Assembly: GCA_039030335.1 (NCBI GenBank)
Contig: JBCCEJ010000032.1
Location: 1-60,130, forward strand
DNA from: JBCCEJ01 sp039030335
Lineage (GTDB): Bacteria > Pseudomonadota > Gammaproteobacteria > HK1
DNA: 60,130 nt
Reading direction: 5' to 3'
Part shown: piece after piece, positions 42,514 to 51,480 of the stretch
Layout of the letters: each line of letters begins with the position of its first letter
How positions within the stretch are numbered: position 1 is the stretch's first letter
Notes under the pieces: generated by a model
The model's database searches: none
The model's input: only the letters and a program-made list of their open reading frames with translations
Told to the model about the DNA's origin: nothing
Program-made: the position numbers and the translations under genes

Positions 42514-43269
42514 TCAGGTTTGCGTGCGCGGGCGCAGGTGCGCGAGCCAGTAGTGCTCCCAGAGCCGGAACAGGCGGGTCAGGCCAAACACCAGCACCAT
42601 GTAGAACACCATCGCGGTGATGAAGCCCTCATAGGCCAGGTAGTACCGGCCGTTCAGCCAACGCCCCACACCCAGGATGTCCTGCAACGTCACGGTGCTC
42701 AGCACCACGGAGCTGTGCAGCATGAAGATCACTTCGTTCGAGTACGCCGGCAGGGCCCGGCGAAACGCACTCGGCAGCACAACCCGACGCAGCACGGTTT
42801 GCGCGCGCATGCCGCACGCGCGCGCGGCCTCCACCTCTCCGAACGGTGTGTCGATGATCGCGCCGCGCAGGAATTCAGTCGTGTACGCGCACGTGTTGAA
42901 CGTGAAAGCGATGAGCGCGCACCACCAGGCTTTGGACAATACCGGCTCCCAGAGCCAGCTCTCGCGAATCCAGTCGAACTGCGCGAGCCCGTAGTAGAGC
43001 AGATAGGTTTGCACGAGCAGCGGTGTACCGCGGAAGACGTAGGTAAAGCACCAGATCGGCGTATTGAGCCACCGTAGCCGGTAGGCACGCGCAACGGCGA
43101 GCGGTATCGACAGCAACCCGCCCAACAGCAGAGCCAGCCCGGTGACTTCCAGCGTGACCCACGCGCCTTCGACGAACTTGTCCAGGTTGTCCCAGATCAG
43201 CACGAAATCGAGCGGCGAGTGGTTCTCACTAAGGTCCTTCAGGTATTCGCCAAACGTGCGCTCGCTCAT
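42514..43269 (-). CDS. Polar amino acid ABC transporter permease (HisM-like)
   Basis: 251 aa, inner-membrane permease of the His/Glu/Gln family with about five spanning helices. The TIGR01726-type start WVTLEVTGLALLLGGLLSIP and the EAA loop GEVEAARACGMRAQTVLRRVVLP for ATPase contact are clear. Its ATG overlaps the stop of the other permease by 4 nt, so translation is coupled. Works with the permease at 43266, the binding protein at 44042 and the ATPase at 44907. Confidence 0.93.
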   Translation of the reverse strand: MSERTFGEYLKDLSENHSPLDFVLIWDNLDKFVEGAWVTLEVTGLALLLGGLLSIPLAVARAYRLRWLNTPIWCFTYVFRGTPLLVQTYLLYYGLAQFDWIRESWLWEPVLSKAWWCALIAFTFNTCAYTTEFLRGAIIDTPFGEVEAARACGMRAQTVLRRVVLPSAFRRALPAYSNEVIFMLHSSVVLSTVTLQDILGVGRWLNGRYYLAYEGFITAMVFYMVLVFGLTRLFRLWEHYWLAHLRPRTQT

Positions 43270-43955
43270 GCCCGCCGCACTCCGGCGTTATAGCGGCGCT
43301 CCAGCCAGCGGAGCCCAACGTCCGAACACGCGGTCAGGATGAGGTAGATGATGAGCACGGCGAACATGAACGAAAACGGCTCGCGCACCGACCGTCCCGC
43401 GGTTGCAGCGTTCCAGACCAGATCGTGCAGGCCGATCACGGACACCAGCGCGGTCGCCTTGATGAGGACGAGCCAGTTGTTGGTGAAACCCGGGAGCGCA
43501 TAGCGCACCATCTGCGGCCAGATGATGCGTCGGAACACGAGCGGCATACTCATGCCGACCGCGACGCCGGCTTCGATCTGGCCCCGTGGGATCGCGAGGA
43601 TGGCGCCGCGAAACGTCTCCGTCATGTAGGCGCCGAACACAAAGCCGATGGCGAAGACACCCGCCCAGAACTGGTTCAGCTCGACGTAGTCCCACCACTC
43701 GGTTGCGGCGCCCAGATCGTTGATGAGCTGCTGACCGCCGTAAAACAGCAACATCATCAACACCAGGTCGGGAACACCACGAACCAGCGTGGTGTAGCCA
43801 TTGGCGAGAGCGACGGCCGGCCGTGGTCCGTACAGTTTCACCATCGCGCCAGCGATGCCGAGCGAGACGGCGAGCAGCAGCGAACCGAGCGCCAGCTGCA
43901 CGGTTACCGCGGTACCCTCGAGCAGGAGCACGCGATATTCCCATACCGAGTCCAT
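43266..43955 (-). CDS. Polar amino acid ABC transporter permease (HisQ-like)
   Basis: 229 aa, inner-membrane permease partner. Features: LLLEGTAVTVQLALGSLLLAVSLGI as first helix, TTLVRGVPDLVLMMLLFYGG, and the EAA loop RGQIEAGVAVGMSMPLVFRRIIWPQ. Ends with a 4-nt overlap with the HisM-like gene. Preceded by a strong stem-loop that separates it from the binding-protein gene. Confidence 0.93.
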   Translation of the reverse strand: MDSVWEYRVLLLEGTAVTVQLALGSLLLAVSLGIAGAMVKLYGPRPAVALANGYTTLVRGVPDLVLMMLLFYGGQQLINDLGAATEWWDYVELNQFWAGVFAIGFVFGAYMTETFRGAILAIPRGQIEAGVAVGMSMPLVFRRIIWPQMVRYALPGFTNNWLVLIKATALVSVIGLHDLVWNAATAGRSVREPFSFMFAVLIIYLILTACSDVGLRWLERRYNAGVRRA

Positions 43956-43994
43956 CAGGGTGAGCCCGAGTCGACGGCGAAAGTCAGGGAGCGC

Positions 43995-44021
43995 GCCGGG
44001 GTACGTCGGGTACCCCGGCGA
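43995..44021 (-). other. Stem-loop between binding-protein and permease genes
   Basis: Perfect 11-bp inverted repeat, arms CGCCGGGGTAC and GTACCCCGGCG with a 5-nt loop. It begins 21 nt after the binding-protein stop and ends 39 nt before the first permease. No T-run follows, so it is more likely an mRNA-stabilising or partial-termination hairpin than a full terminator. Such elements raise the ratio of periplasmic binding protein to permease in several ABC operons. Confidence 0.75.
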
Positions 44022-44041
44022 ATCTCAAGCCGACGCCGGCA

Positions 44042-44818
44042 TCAGCTGCCGTAGATATCGATCTTGAAATACTTGTCGTTCATCTTCTGGTAGGTGCCGT
44101 CGGCGCGAATCGCCTTGATCGTCTCGCTCAGCTGGTCGCGCAGCGCCGAGTCTTTCTTGCGCAGTGCAAATCCGGCGCCTTCACCAAAACACGTCAGATC
44201 ATCGCGCGCGCCGCCAAGATACGCATAGCCCTTGCCGGCATCCTTGCTGAGGAATCCTTCCATCGCCTGCAGGGAATCCGAGAGCTGCGCGTCAAGCCGG
44301 CCAGCGGCCAGATCCTGAAACACCTCTTCCTGCGTCGCATAGAGCACGATCTCCGAATCCTTGAAGAATTTCTCGGCGTAGCACTGGTGCGTGGTGGCGC
44401 GCTGTACGCCGATACGCTTGCCTTTCAGGCCGGCTGCCGTGCCTTCGAACCCGGGGTTTTTCTTGGCGACCAGCATGGCCGGCGTGTTGTAGTACTTGAC
44501 CGTGAAGTCGACTTTCTTCTTACGCTCTTCGGTGATCGACATCGACGCGATGATGACGTCGAACTTGCGTGCCAGCAAAGCCGGGATCATGCCGTCCCAT
44601 TCCTGCTCGACCAGCACGCACTCGCGGCCGAGGCGCTTGCAGACCTCGTTCGCCATGTCGATATCGAAGCCCTTCAACGTGCCGTCCGATTCCTTCCAGG
44701 AGAATGGCGGATAGGCGCCTTCAACGCCGACGCGCAGCTTGTCAGCCGCCCCGACCTGTACACCCGTTAGCGTCAGCAACGCTCCCAAAGCGATGGTTTT
44801 CAGAAAAGCTCGTCTCAT
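44042..44818 (-). CDS. Periplasmic amino acid-binding protein (ABC transporter, SBP family 3)
   Basis: 258 aa. Signal peptide MRRAFLKTIALGALLTLTG to about residue 25 (twin Arg without the full Tat motif, so Sec). Family 3 signature: LRVGVEGAYPPFSWKESDG, GFDIDMANEVCKRLG, WDGMIPALLARKFDVIIASM and GKRIGVQRATTHQCYAEKF. Binds a polar or basic amino acid. ATG at 44818 is preceded by GGAGGAG. Cotranscribed with the ATPase (88 bp upstream). A strong hairpin follows. Confidence 0.92.
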   Translation of the reverse strand: MRRAFLKTIALGALLTLTGVQVGAADKLRVGVEGAYPPFSWKESDGTLKGFDIDMANEVCKRLGRECVLVEQEWDGMIPALLARKFDVIIASMSITEERKKKVDFTVKYYNTPAMLVAKKNPGFEGTAAGLKGKRIGVQRATTHQCYAEKFFKDSEIVLYATQEEVFQDLAAGRLDAQLSDSLQAMEGFLSKDAGKGYAYLGGARDDLTCFGEGAGFALRKKDSALRDQLSETIKAIRADGTYQKMNDKYFKIDIYGS

Positions 44819-44906
44819 GATCGTCTCCTCCAGCGAGTTCGGGCGCCCGGCGCCCTGCGTGCAAATGTCAGGCAGCATCTTCTCAAGGCGCTGCGGCGAA
44901 TGGAAA

Positions 44907-45695
44907 TCAGTGCTCCGCGTTGGCGAGAAACTGACGCAACCGCTCCGACGACGGCGCGTTCAGTACCGAGGCCGGCTCGCCCTGCTCTTCGATACGCCCG
45001 TCGTGCAGAAACACGACGCGGTTCGAGACTTCGCGGGCAAAACCGATTTCATGCGTGACGACCAGCATCGTGCGGCCTTCCGCCGCGAGATCACGCATGA
45101 CCTTCAAGACTTCGGAAACCAGTTCAGGATCGAGCGCCGAGGTCGGCTCATCGAACAGCATAACCGCCGGCTCCATCGCCAATGCTCGCGCGATCGCGGC
45201 GCGCTGCTGCTGCCCACCCGAGATATGTGCCGGATAGTAGTCGCGCCGTTCGTACATACCGACCCGCGTCAGCGTAGCCTCCGTGCGGGCGAGTGCTTCC
45301 GCGCGCGGCAGCTTGAGCACGTGCACCAGCGCTTCCATGACGTTCTCCTGGACCGTCATGTGCGTCCACAGGTTGAAACTCTGAAAAACCATGCCCAGCC
45401 GGCTGCGGATGCGGGCCACCTGCGCGGCGTTGGCCGCTACTGTCGCGCCGCTTCGGTCGCGGGTCATTTCGATGGTTTCACCGTGCAGACTGACGGTACC
45501 GGAATCCGGTGTCTCGAGGAGATTGATACAGCGCAGGAATGTGCTCTTGCCGGAGCCCGATGCGCCCAGGATCGACACGACGTCGCCGTCGTGCGCGTCC
45601 AGGTCGATGCCGCGCAACACGGGCTCGTCACCGAAGCGCTTTTCGAGACCGCGCACCGAGAGCGCAGCGCCATTGCTTTGGTTCGGTTCGGTCAT
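44907..45695 (-). CDS. Amino acid ABC transporter ATP-binding protein (HisP/GlnQ-like)
   Basis: 262 aa. Walker A LGASGSGKSTFLRC near residue 45, Q-loop MVFQSFNLW, signature ISGGQQQRAAIARALA, Walker B AVMLFDEPTSALDPEL, and the switch His in VVTHEIGFAREV. The usual polar-amino-acid family wording is complete. Starts at the ATG at 45695; the frame extends to a TTG at 45734 without a ribosome site. First gene of the ABC/dehydrogenase/monooxygenase/TIR/caspase run. Confidence 0.93.
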   Translation of the reverse strand: MTEPNQSNGAALSVRGLEKRFGDEPVLRGIDLDAHDGDVVSILGASGSGKSTFLRCINLLETPDSGTVSLHGETIEMTRDRSGATVAANAAQVARIRSRLGMVFQSFNLWTHMTVQENVMEALVHVLKLPRAEALARTEATLTRVGMYERRDYYPAHISGGQQQRAAIARALAMEPAVMLFDEPTSALDPELVSEVLKVMRDLAAEGRTMLVVTHEIGFAREVSNRVVFLHDGRIEEQGEPASVLNAPSSERLRQFLANAEH

Positions 45696-45797
45696 GGACG
45701 AGCCCGGTTGCAGTCGCAATGCCAGAACCCTCAACAGGCCCGGTCTAACTGACGCGCAGTCTACACCGCGCTACGCAGTCAGACGACGCGCGCACGC

Positions 45798-46721
45798 TCA
45801 GCTCATCAAATAGGCCAGGTAGACCGGATAGGCGACCAGCAGGCACAGGCCCTCGACCCGGTTGATGTGCCAACCGGTACGAATGAACAACACCGCGATC
45901 GCGACCGCGCCGAGCATGATCCAGATGTGCACGTCCGCGATGACCTGGGGCACCGGCAGCGGCGTCACGAGCGCCGTCACGCCCAGTATTCCGAGCAGGT
46001 TGAACAGCGTGGAGCCGATGACGTTACCAACCGCCACGTCGGCCTGCTTACGCAGCAACGACGCGACCGTGACGGTAAGCTCGGGTAGCGACGTGCCGAG
46101 CGCCAGCAGTAACAGGCCCGTCACACTCTCAGAGATGCCGAAGTCGGCGGCGATACCGACCGCGCCGAGAACCAACACGTGCGCACCGCCAACCAGGCCG
46201 ACGACTGCCACGATCGACCATAGTGCCGCTCTCCATATCCCGTCGGCGGTGGCGGCCGGCCCGGCGCTCCCGGCTTCGACGCCAGCCGGCTCGTACAGCA
46301 GGCGCCAGATGTAGATGCCTAGCCCAAACGTCAGCACGAGGCCCATCCAGCGCTCGATCGTGCCGCCAAGCACCATCGCCAGCGTCACCGCGCAGGCGAC
46401 GAGCAGCCACGGCAGGTCGCGCCGCGCCGGGCGCACTTCGACCCGCATCGGCATCCACAGGGCACCGAGCCCGAGCACCAGCAGGATATTTGCAATATTG
46501 CTGCCGACGACGTTGCCGATCGCCGCTCCCGGATAACCCTGCAGGGCCGCATCCAGCGATGTCGCCAGCTCCGGCAGCGAGGTACCCAGACCAACGACGA
46601 GCACACCGACGGCGAGTGAACTCATGCCAAAACGCTGGCCCAGTTGCACCGCACTCACGACCAGGCGGTCGCCACTTACCGTCAACAGCCCGAGCCCGAG
46701 CGCGAATAACAGATAGTTCAA
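45798..46721 (-). CDS. Calcium/sodium antiporter (CaCA family, YrbG-like)
   Basis: 307 aa with about ten membrane helices in two inverted halves. Both alpha repeats are seen: VVGLGTSLPELATSL with GNVVGSNIANILLVLG in the first, LLALGTSLPELTVTV with GNVIGSTLFNLLGILG in the second. Exchanges Ca2+ (or K+) against Na+ or H+ across the inner membrane. Ends 102 bp before the ABC ATPase start, so it may be a separate unit. Probably unrelated in function to its neighbours. Confidence 0.93.
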   Translation of the reverse strand: MNYLLFALGLGLLTVSGDRLVVSAVQLGQRFGMSSLAVGVLVVGLGTSLPELATSLDAALQGYPGAAIGNVVGSNIANILLVLGLGALWMPMRVEVRPARRDLPWLLVACAVTLAMVLGGTIERWMGLVLTFGLGIYIWRLLYEPAGVEAGSAGPAATADGIWRAALWSIVAVVGLVGGAHVLVLGAVGIAADFGISESVTGLLLLALGTSLPELTVTVASLLRKQADVAVGNVIGSTLFNLLGILGVTALVTPLPVPQVIADVHIWIMLGAVAIAVLFIRTGWHINRVEGLCLLVAYPVYLAYLMS

Positions 46722-46770
46722 AGAAGGCCTCGGTATCGGCTGGAGCCCGGGCTCTGCGGAGTGTGGGGAA

Positions 46771-46786
46771 GGTTGGTATACCGACC
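46771..46786. promoter_or_regulatory. 16-bp near-palindrome upstream of antiporter gene
   Basis: GGTTGGTATACCGACC: the core GGTATACC is a perfect 8-bp palindrome, and outer GGT/ACC triplets extend it, with one mismatched pair. It lies 50 bp before the antiporter start and 62 bp past the photolyase stop, a good place for an operator. No second copy was noticed. Confidence 0.3.
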
Positions 46787-46847
46787 GGCCACTTCAATGC
46801 CGGTCCGGCTCGCCCGCAAGCAGTGCCGGAGCGCGCTGCACGCCCGG

Positions 46848-48281
46848 TCAGGCACGCGCTTTGAGCGTTGCAAACGCAGCCAGGGCCGAGGCCCGGGCTT
46901 CCTGATGGTCGACGACCGGCCGTGGATAGTCGCGCCCGAGTCGCACCCCGCCTTCGCGCAGGATAGCCGCGGAAGCCGCCGCCGGTTTGTGCCGCCACTT
47001 CGCAGGCAGGGCCGAGAGTTCCGGTACCCAGCGCGCGATGTAGTCAGCCGCCGGATCGAAGCGCTCGCCCTGCAACACCGGGTTGAAGATCCGAAAGTAG
47101 GGCGCCGCGTCGACGCCGCAGCCCGCGGCCCATTGCCAGCCCATCGCGTTATTCGCGAGATCGGCGTCAACCAGCGTGTCCCAGAACCAGCTCTGGCCCG
47201 CGCGCCAGTGAATCAACAGGTGTTTGACCAGAAAGCTCGCGACGTTCATGCGCACGCGGTTGTGCATGTAGCCGGTAGCCCAGAGCTCGCGCATGCCCGC
47301 GTCGACGAGTGGATAGCCGGTCTCGCCGCGTTGCCATGCAGCGAGCAGACCATCGCCGTCCGCGGACTCAGCCCACGGGAACCGATCGAAGGAGGCGTTC
47401 AGGGCACGCTCAGGCATGTGCGGGAAGTGATACAGCAGATGATGTGCGAAATCCCGCCAGTAGAGTTGGCGGACAAACGCTTCAGCACCGCCGGATGCCG
47501 GCTGGTTACCGCGGCGCGCGCGCGCCATGATTTCAGCCGCCGTCAGCTGACCGAAATGCAGATATGCGGACAAGCGGGACGTGCCGCGCACGGCGGGCCG
47601 GTCGCGGCCGTCCGCATAATCTTCCACGGACCCGTTCACAAACGCTTCCAGCTCGGCGCGGGCGCCCGCTGCACTCACCGTCCAGTCATTCAGCATCGGC
47701 CGGTCCCAACGAATGCGTGGCAGCAGTTCCAACGAGTCGATCGAGACGCCGCGCGGCTTGCCAGCCGGTGCGGTGAGGGTCGCAGGCGCCGGCAACGGCG
47801 CAGGGGGCGGCAGCGCAGCGCAGTATTTCCAGAACGCCGTGAAAACCTTGAACGGCAAACCCTGACGATTGGTGATGGTCGGCGGTTCGTGGAGCACCGC
47901 GCCGGGGAAACTGCGCGCCTCGGCACCGGCCGCGCGCACCGCTGACTTGACCGCTGTGCTCGTGGCAATGGCGGCGGGCTCATAGCTGCGGTTCCACACG
48001 ACCGCGTCCGCACCGCTGCGGCGCAAGACGTCGGCCAATGTCGCAATCGTCTCGCCGCGGCAAACGAGCAGCCTGAGCCCCATCGCGCGGTATGCCGCGG
48101 CGAGGTCGCGTAAGGCGTGATGCAACCAGACGCGGGAGGCGGCTCCGGGCAGCCAGTCGCCGTCAGCGGCCGGATCCCACACGAAGACCGGCAACACCGC
48201 GCCGCGTCCAGCGGCGTAATCGAGCGCAGCATTGTCCCCAATACGGAGGTCGCGACGGACCCAGACGATAGTCGTTTTCAA
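46848..48281 (-). CDS. Deoxyribodipyrimidine photolyase (class I, cryptochrome/photolyase family)
   Basis: 477 aa. N-terminal antenna domain begins TIVWVRRDLRIGDNAALDYA; the C-terminal FAD domain shows the usual run YWRDFAHHLLYHFPHMPE, GYPLVDAGMRELWATGYMHNR and VDADLANNAMGWQWAAGCG, then DAAPYFRIFNPVLQ. Repairs UV-made pyrimidine dimers using blue light; wording of the C-terminus is CPD photolyase type. I start at the TTG at 48281, where the conserved sequence begins, with GGAA eight bases upstream. The frame is open to an ATG at 48473, but the extra 64 residues look non-coding. TTG makes low expression possible. Confidence 0.9.
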   Translation of the reverse strand: MKTTIVWVRRDLRIGDNAALDYAAGRGAVLPVFVWDPAADGDWLPGAASRVWLHHALRDLAAAYRAMGLRLLVCRGETIATLADVLRRSGADAVVWNRSYEPAAIATSTAVKSAVRAAGAEARSFPGAVLHEPPTITNRQGLPFKVFTAFWKYCAALPPPAPLPAPATLTAPAGKPRGVSIDSLELLPRIRWDRPMLNDWTVSAAGARAELEAFVNGSVEDYADGRDRPAVRGTSRLSAYLHFGQLTAAEIMARARRGNQPASGGAEAFVRQLYWRDFAHHLLYHFPHMPERALNASFDRFPWAESADGDGLLAAWQRGETGYPLVDAGMRELWATGYMHNRVRMNVASFLVKHLLIHWRAGQSWFWDTLVDADLANNAMGWQWAAGCGVDAAPYFRIFNPVLQGERFDPAADYIARWVPELSALPAKWRHKPAAASAAILREGGVRLGRDYPRPVVDHQEARASALAAFATLKARA

Positions 48282-48732
48282 AGTTGATTCCGCAGGGCTG
48301 TGTGATCGGGAATTGAACGTCGGCAGTCGCGTCGACTCACGCGATCGTCGGGGTGGCGAACGAAGTGGCAACGCGGTAAGCGGGCCGGCGCAGCCAGGCG
48401 ATAGTGTCCTTCGCGGTAGGCGACCACCGGGCGCAAAGGTGCAAACCCAAGCCCGATCGCGAATTCCGGGCACCAGCGTGAGGCCGTCATACCGGCACCC
48501 GGTGCGTCGCGCGCGAAACGGTCGCGTCGGTGTCCACCATCGACGCGCACCTCACTGCCGCACGGGCAGCTGCTGACACCGATCGGCAGTGTTATCGCTT
48601 CCTGGTGAGGCTCGGAACTGACTGAGGTCATCACGGCAGATACGTCGGCGCTGACGTTAGGTGAGCTAGAGTGTAGGCATCCGCCCGGGTCCTGGCGGTT
48701 CGTCGAAACCTTCAGGACCTCCACACGCGTGA
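48282..48732. other. Divergent intergenic region, no supported gene
   Basis: 451 bp between the photolyase TTG start and the GTG start of the GT-C/discoidin gene. Open frames exist on the minus strand (including the photolyase frame extension) but show no recognisable content. I see no convincing promoter pair, palindrome or RNA element. It presumably holds promoters for both genes. Confidence 0.5.
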
Positions 48733-51423
48733 GTGCGGCGATTGACCGTCTCCACATCCGATTCGAGCCGCCTGCCAGCAGCACCGTCGACGTGGTGGTG
48801 GTACAGCCTGTCGCTGGTGAGCGCATTCGTGCTCTTCTGGTGGACACTCCCGTTCACCGGTGAGTTCACTTTCGGCAACGACTACACCCGCTTTCCACTG
48901 CGCCAGCAGCTCGAACTGAACTTCGCGATCGAATCCGGCAGCTTCGCTCTGTTTCTGCCGGGGTTCTCAACGGGGCAAACCGCCAGCGCCGCCACGCTGG
49001 GGCAAATCTGGCATCCCATCGCTCACGTTACACGCCAGATGTACGGTTATTGGGACGGTTTCGCGGTCGACTGGAATACGACCTTCCGGCTGCTTTCGCT
49101 GGTGGCGGCGCAAATCGTGCTGTTCAGACTCTCGCGGCGGCTTGGATTACAGAGTTTCGCGGCGTTTGTCGTGAGCCTGATGACGGTCTACAACCTGCGT
49201 ACGCTGGATCTTTTCCGCTATGGCGCGTCGCTCGAGAGCTGGACTGGCTACCTGTTGTTGAGCGCATCACTCAGCTATCTGTGGCTAGACTCCGAGCGGC
49301 GCTGGCCGTGGGTCGCAGTCGCGCTGGCTACATGGTGGACCATCACGAGCGGTCACCCGCAGATGGCGTATTTCGGGCTGATCGGCGCCGGGCTGGTCCT
49401 GCTGCTGGTGCCGCTTGCACTACCGGCCATCACCGGCACCAACCCCGCCACCTGGTCAGCAACCCTCCGCTACTGGCTCACTGCCGGCACGATGCTGGGG
49501 CTTGGCGCCTTGCTCGCGGCCGGGTACATCGTGCCGTTTTACTTCGAGTTCCTGCGCAGTGGTTTGCAGCGCACCGCTGAAGGCTACGCGTGGGCAACAC
49601 AATGGGGTGATACGCCAGTCGGCTTGCTGAACAACTTCTGGCGTCCGCTCGCCAGTGACGTGCACGGGGCGTTTGGCGGATACGGACTTCCCGTCGTGCT
49701 GCTGACGTTAGCAGCCGCGGCGATGGTGCGAGGGCAGGCGCCCCTGTTCGTCTATGCGGGCGCAGCCATCGTCGTCCTGATACTGCTGGTCGCGCTCGGG
49801 GAACACACGCCCGTCCATCGCTGGCTGTGGGAGGTGGCGCCCTTTGCCGAAGCTCTGCGCGGGCCAGGCCGGGTGACGCAGTGTCTGCATATGTTGTTAT
49901 TGCTGATGTTCGTCTGGACGCTGCACCCGCGCCAGCAGACGAACCGCACACCGCTGCTGCTCCTCGCCGGCACCGCCGTGCTCAGCATCGGGTTCCTGGG
50001 TTCACGCGCCGTCTCGGACGCCACGACCGACTACACGCCACTAGTTGTGCGCAACGCCGCCCCGGCCGTCGACTGGCTGTGGGGCGCATGTGCCATCGCG
50101 ACGGTCGCCCTGCTCCGGGCATGCTGTCACGAACGCTGGCAATACCGGGCGCGCCCGGTATTGGTCGTTCTGGTTGTCATGCAGGCCGCGATCGTGACCT
50201 CGTACGGAACCTGGATCACGGCGCGCTACCCGGTGGAAACGCTCGCGCTGCTCAGTGACTGGAAACGCGAGTCGCTCGACTACCGCCTGACGGACTCGGC
50301 GCTCGAGCCGGCGACCGCGCGCCGGCAGCTGGAACACACCTTCATGACCCCGTTCCTAGGTCAGATACACGCGCGCGTCACGCCGGTGGCGACGCTGGGG
50401 GCGGCATGGGCGCGGCTCGCGCGCCAACGCGCGCCCGATGAAGCGCTCGTCGTCGGCCTGGCCGCAGCGTCTCCCGCGTCGGCGCCCACCGCTCCCGGCG
50501 CGCTCGTCGGGCTCATCTACAGTCAGTTCAACCGCCTGCAGTTCCAGGTTGGCGGACATACGGGCGGCTGGTTCGAGCTGGGTATCCCTTATGCATCGAA
50601 TTGGACCGCGCGCATCTTGACGAAGTCTGCTGACGCCTCGCTCGACGCCGGACCCGGATTCGCCCAGCGCGAAACGCCGCTTCCCAGTGCGAACTGGACC
50701 GTGGCCAGGATCCATCCGACCAACGGCAACGCGATGGGCATCGCGTTGCCCGCCGGCGCGGTGGCGGTCGATTTTCAGTATCAGAGCAAAGCCACGCGCG
50801 CCGGCATCTGGCTGACGGCGCTGGGCGCGTGGCTGCTCGTAGCGGTTGGCGTCAGCCGACGCCGACGTGCACGCGGGCCCATGCTGGCAATCACCGGTGT
50901 TCTGGTGGCCGGCGGAGTCTGGCAGTTCGAGCATCGTCTCTACCACGGCGACAGTCTGCGCACCCACTACGTATGGCGGGCTGCCGACCGCCCGCCGCTC
51001 GCGAACCTCGCGTACGGCAAAACCGCGACGGCAAGTACCCAGAACTACCGCACAGCGTTATCGCGCCACCATCCCAGCCGCGCGAACGACGGCCACACCG
51101 GCGCGATCTTCACGGCCGAAACGCAGTCGGAGCGCGGTCCTTGGTGGCAAGTCGACCTCGGGACCAGCAGGGCTATTGGCGCCATCCGAATCTTCGAGAA
51201 CGAGCGCGCCAACGCTCCGCTCATCAATGTCAGACCGCTGCGCATTCTGACCTCGAACGACGGTGCGCACTGGCACGTGGTGGCCAGCCTGGACACGCCG
51301 CCGGGGGAGCCGTTGTCGCATGCGGCGCCGCTTGACGCCCGATTCGTGCGCATCCAGGCTCATGACCTGGGCCGGCTGGTGCTGGAGGAAGTCGAAGTAC
51401 TGGCCCGTCCTGTCCACCCCTGA
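48733..51423 (+). CDS. Multispanning membrane protein (YfhO/GT-C-like) with C-terminal discoidin domain
   Basis: 896 aa, GTG start. Residues about 20-530 hold many membrane helices (WWWYSLSLVSAFVLFWWTLP first; YLLLSASLSYLWL; WVAVALATWWTI; AGLVLLLVPLALPA and others), with the extracytoplasmic loop after helix 1 having the acidic GNDYTRF. This is the general layout of YfhO/GT-C lipid-linked-sugar glycosyltransferases. Residues 530-690 are a soluble region, 695-735 two more helices. Residues about 754-893 are an F5/8 type C (discoidin) domain: NLAYGKTATAS, SRANDGH, WWQVDLGTSRAIGAIRIFE, FVRIQAHDLGRLVLEEVEV. Discoidin domains bind carbohydrate or lipid, so a surface-polysaccharide or glycan-transfer role is possible. 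The fusion is unusual; no glycosylation genes flank it. Confidence 0.7.
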   Translation: MRRLTVSTSDSSRLPAAPSTWWWYSLSLVSAFVLFWWTLPFTGEFTFGNDYTRFPLRQQLELNFAIESGSFALFLPGFSTGQTASAATLGQIWHPIAHVTRQMYGYWDGFAVDWNTTFRLLSLVAAQIVLFRLSRRLGLQSFAAFVVSLMTVYNLRTLDLFRYGASLESWTGYLLLSASLSYLWLDSERRWPWVAVALATWWTITSGHPQMAYFGLIGAGLVLLLVPLALPAITGTNPATWSATLRYWLTAGTMLGLGALLAAGYIVPFYFEFLRSGLQRTAEGYAWATQWGDTPVGLLNNFWRPLASDVHGAFGGYGLPVVLLTLAAAAMVRGQAPLFVYAGAAIVVLILLVALGEHTPVHRWLWEVAPFAEALRGPGRVTQCLHMLLLLMFVWTLHPRQQTNRTPLLLLAGTAVLSIGFLGSRAVSDATTDYTPLVVRNAAPAVDWLWGACAIATVALLRACCHERWQYRARPVLVVLVVMQAAIVTSYGTWITARYPVETLALLSDWKRESLDYRLTDSALEPATARRQLEHTFMTPFLGQIHARVTPVATLGAAWARLARQRAPDEALVVGLAAASPASAPTAPGALVGLIYSQFNRLQFQVGGHTGGWFELGIPYASNWTARILTKSADASLDAGPGFAQRETPLPSANWTVARIHPTNGNAMGIALPAGAVAVDFQYQSKATRAGIWLTALGAWLLVAVGVSRRRRARGPMLAITGVLVAGGVWQFEHRLYHGDSLRTHYVWRAADRPPLANLAYGKTATASTQNYRTALSRHHPSRANDGHTGAIFTAETQSERGPWWQVDLGTSRAIGAIRIFENERANAPLINVRPLRILTSNDGAHWHVVASLDTPPGEPLSHAAPLDARFVRIQAHDLGRLVLEEVEVLARPVHP

Positions 51424-51480
51424 CCGCCGCCAACGGCCACGTCAGCTGGCCAAGCGATCCGAGTACCCGGAAATCAGACC

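Noticed and set aside
48278..48847. 189-codon minus-strand frame in the photolyase/discoidin intergenic
   Set aside because: No recognisable content and it overlaps the start of the discoidin gene.
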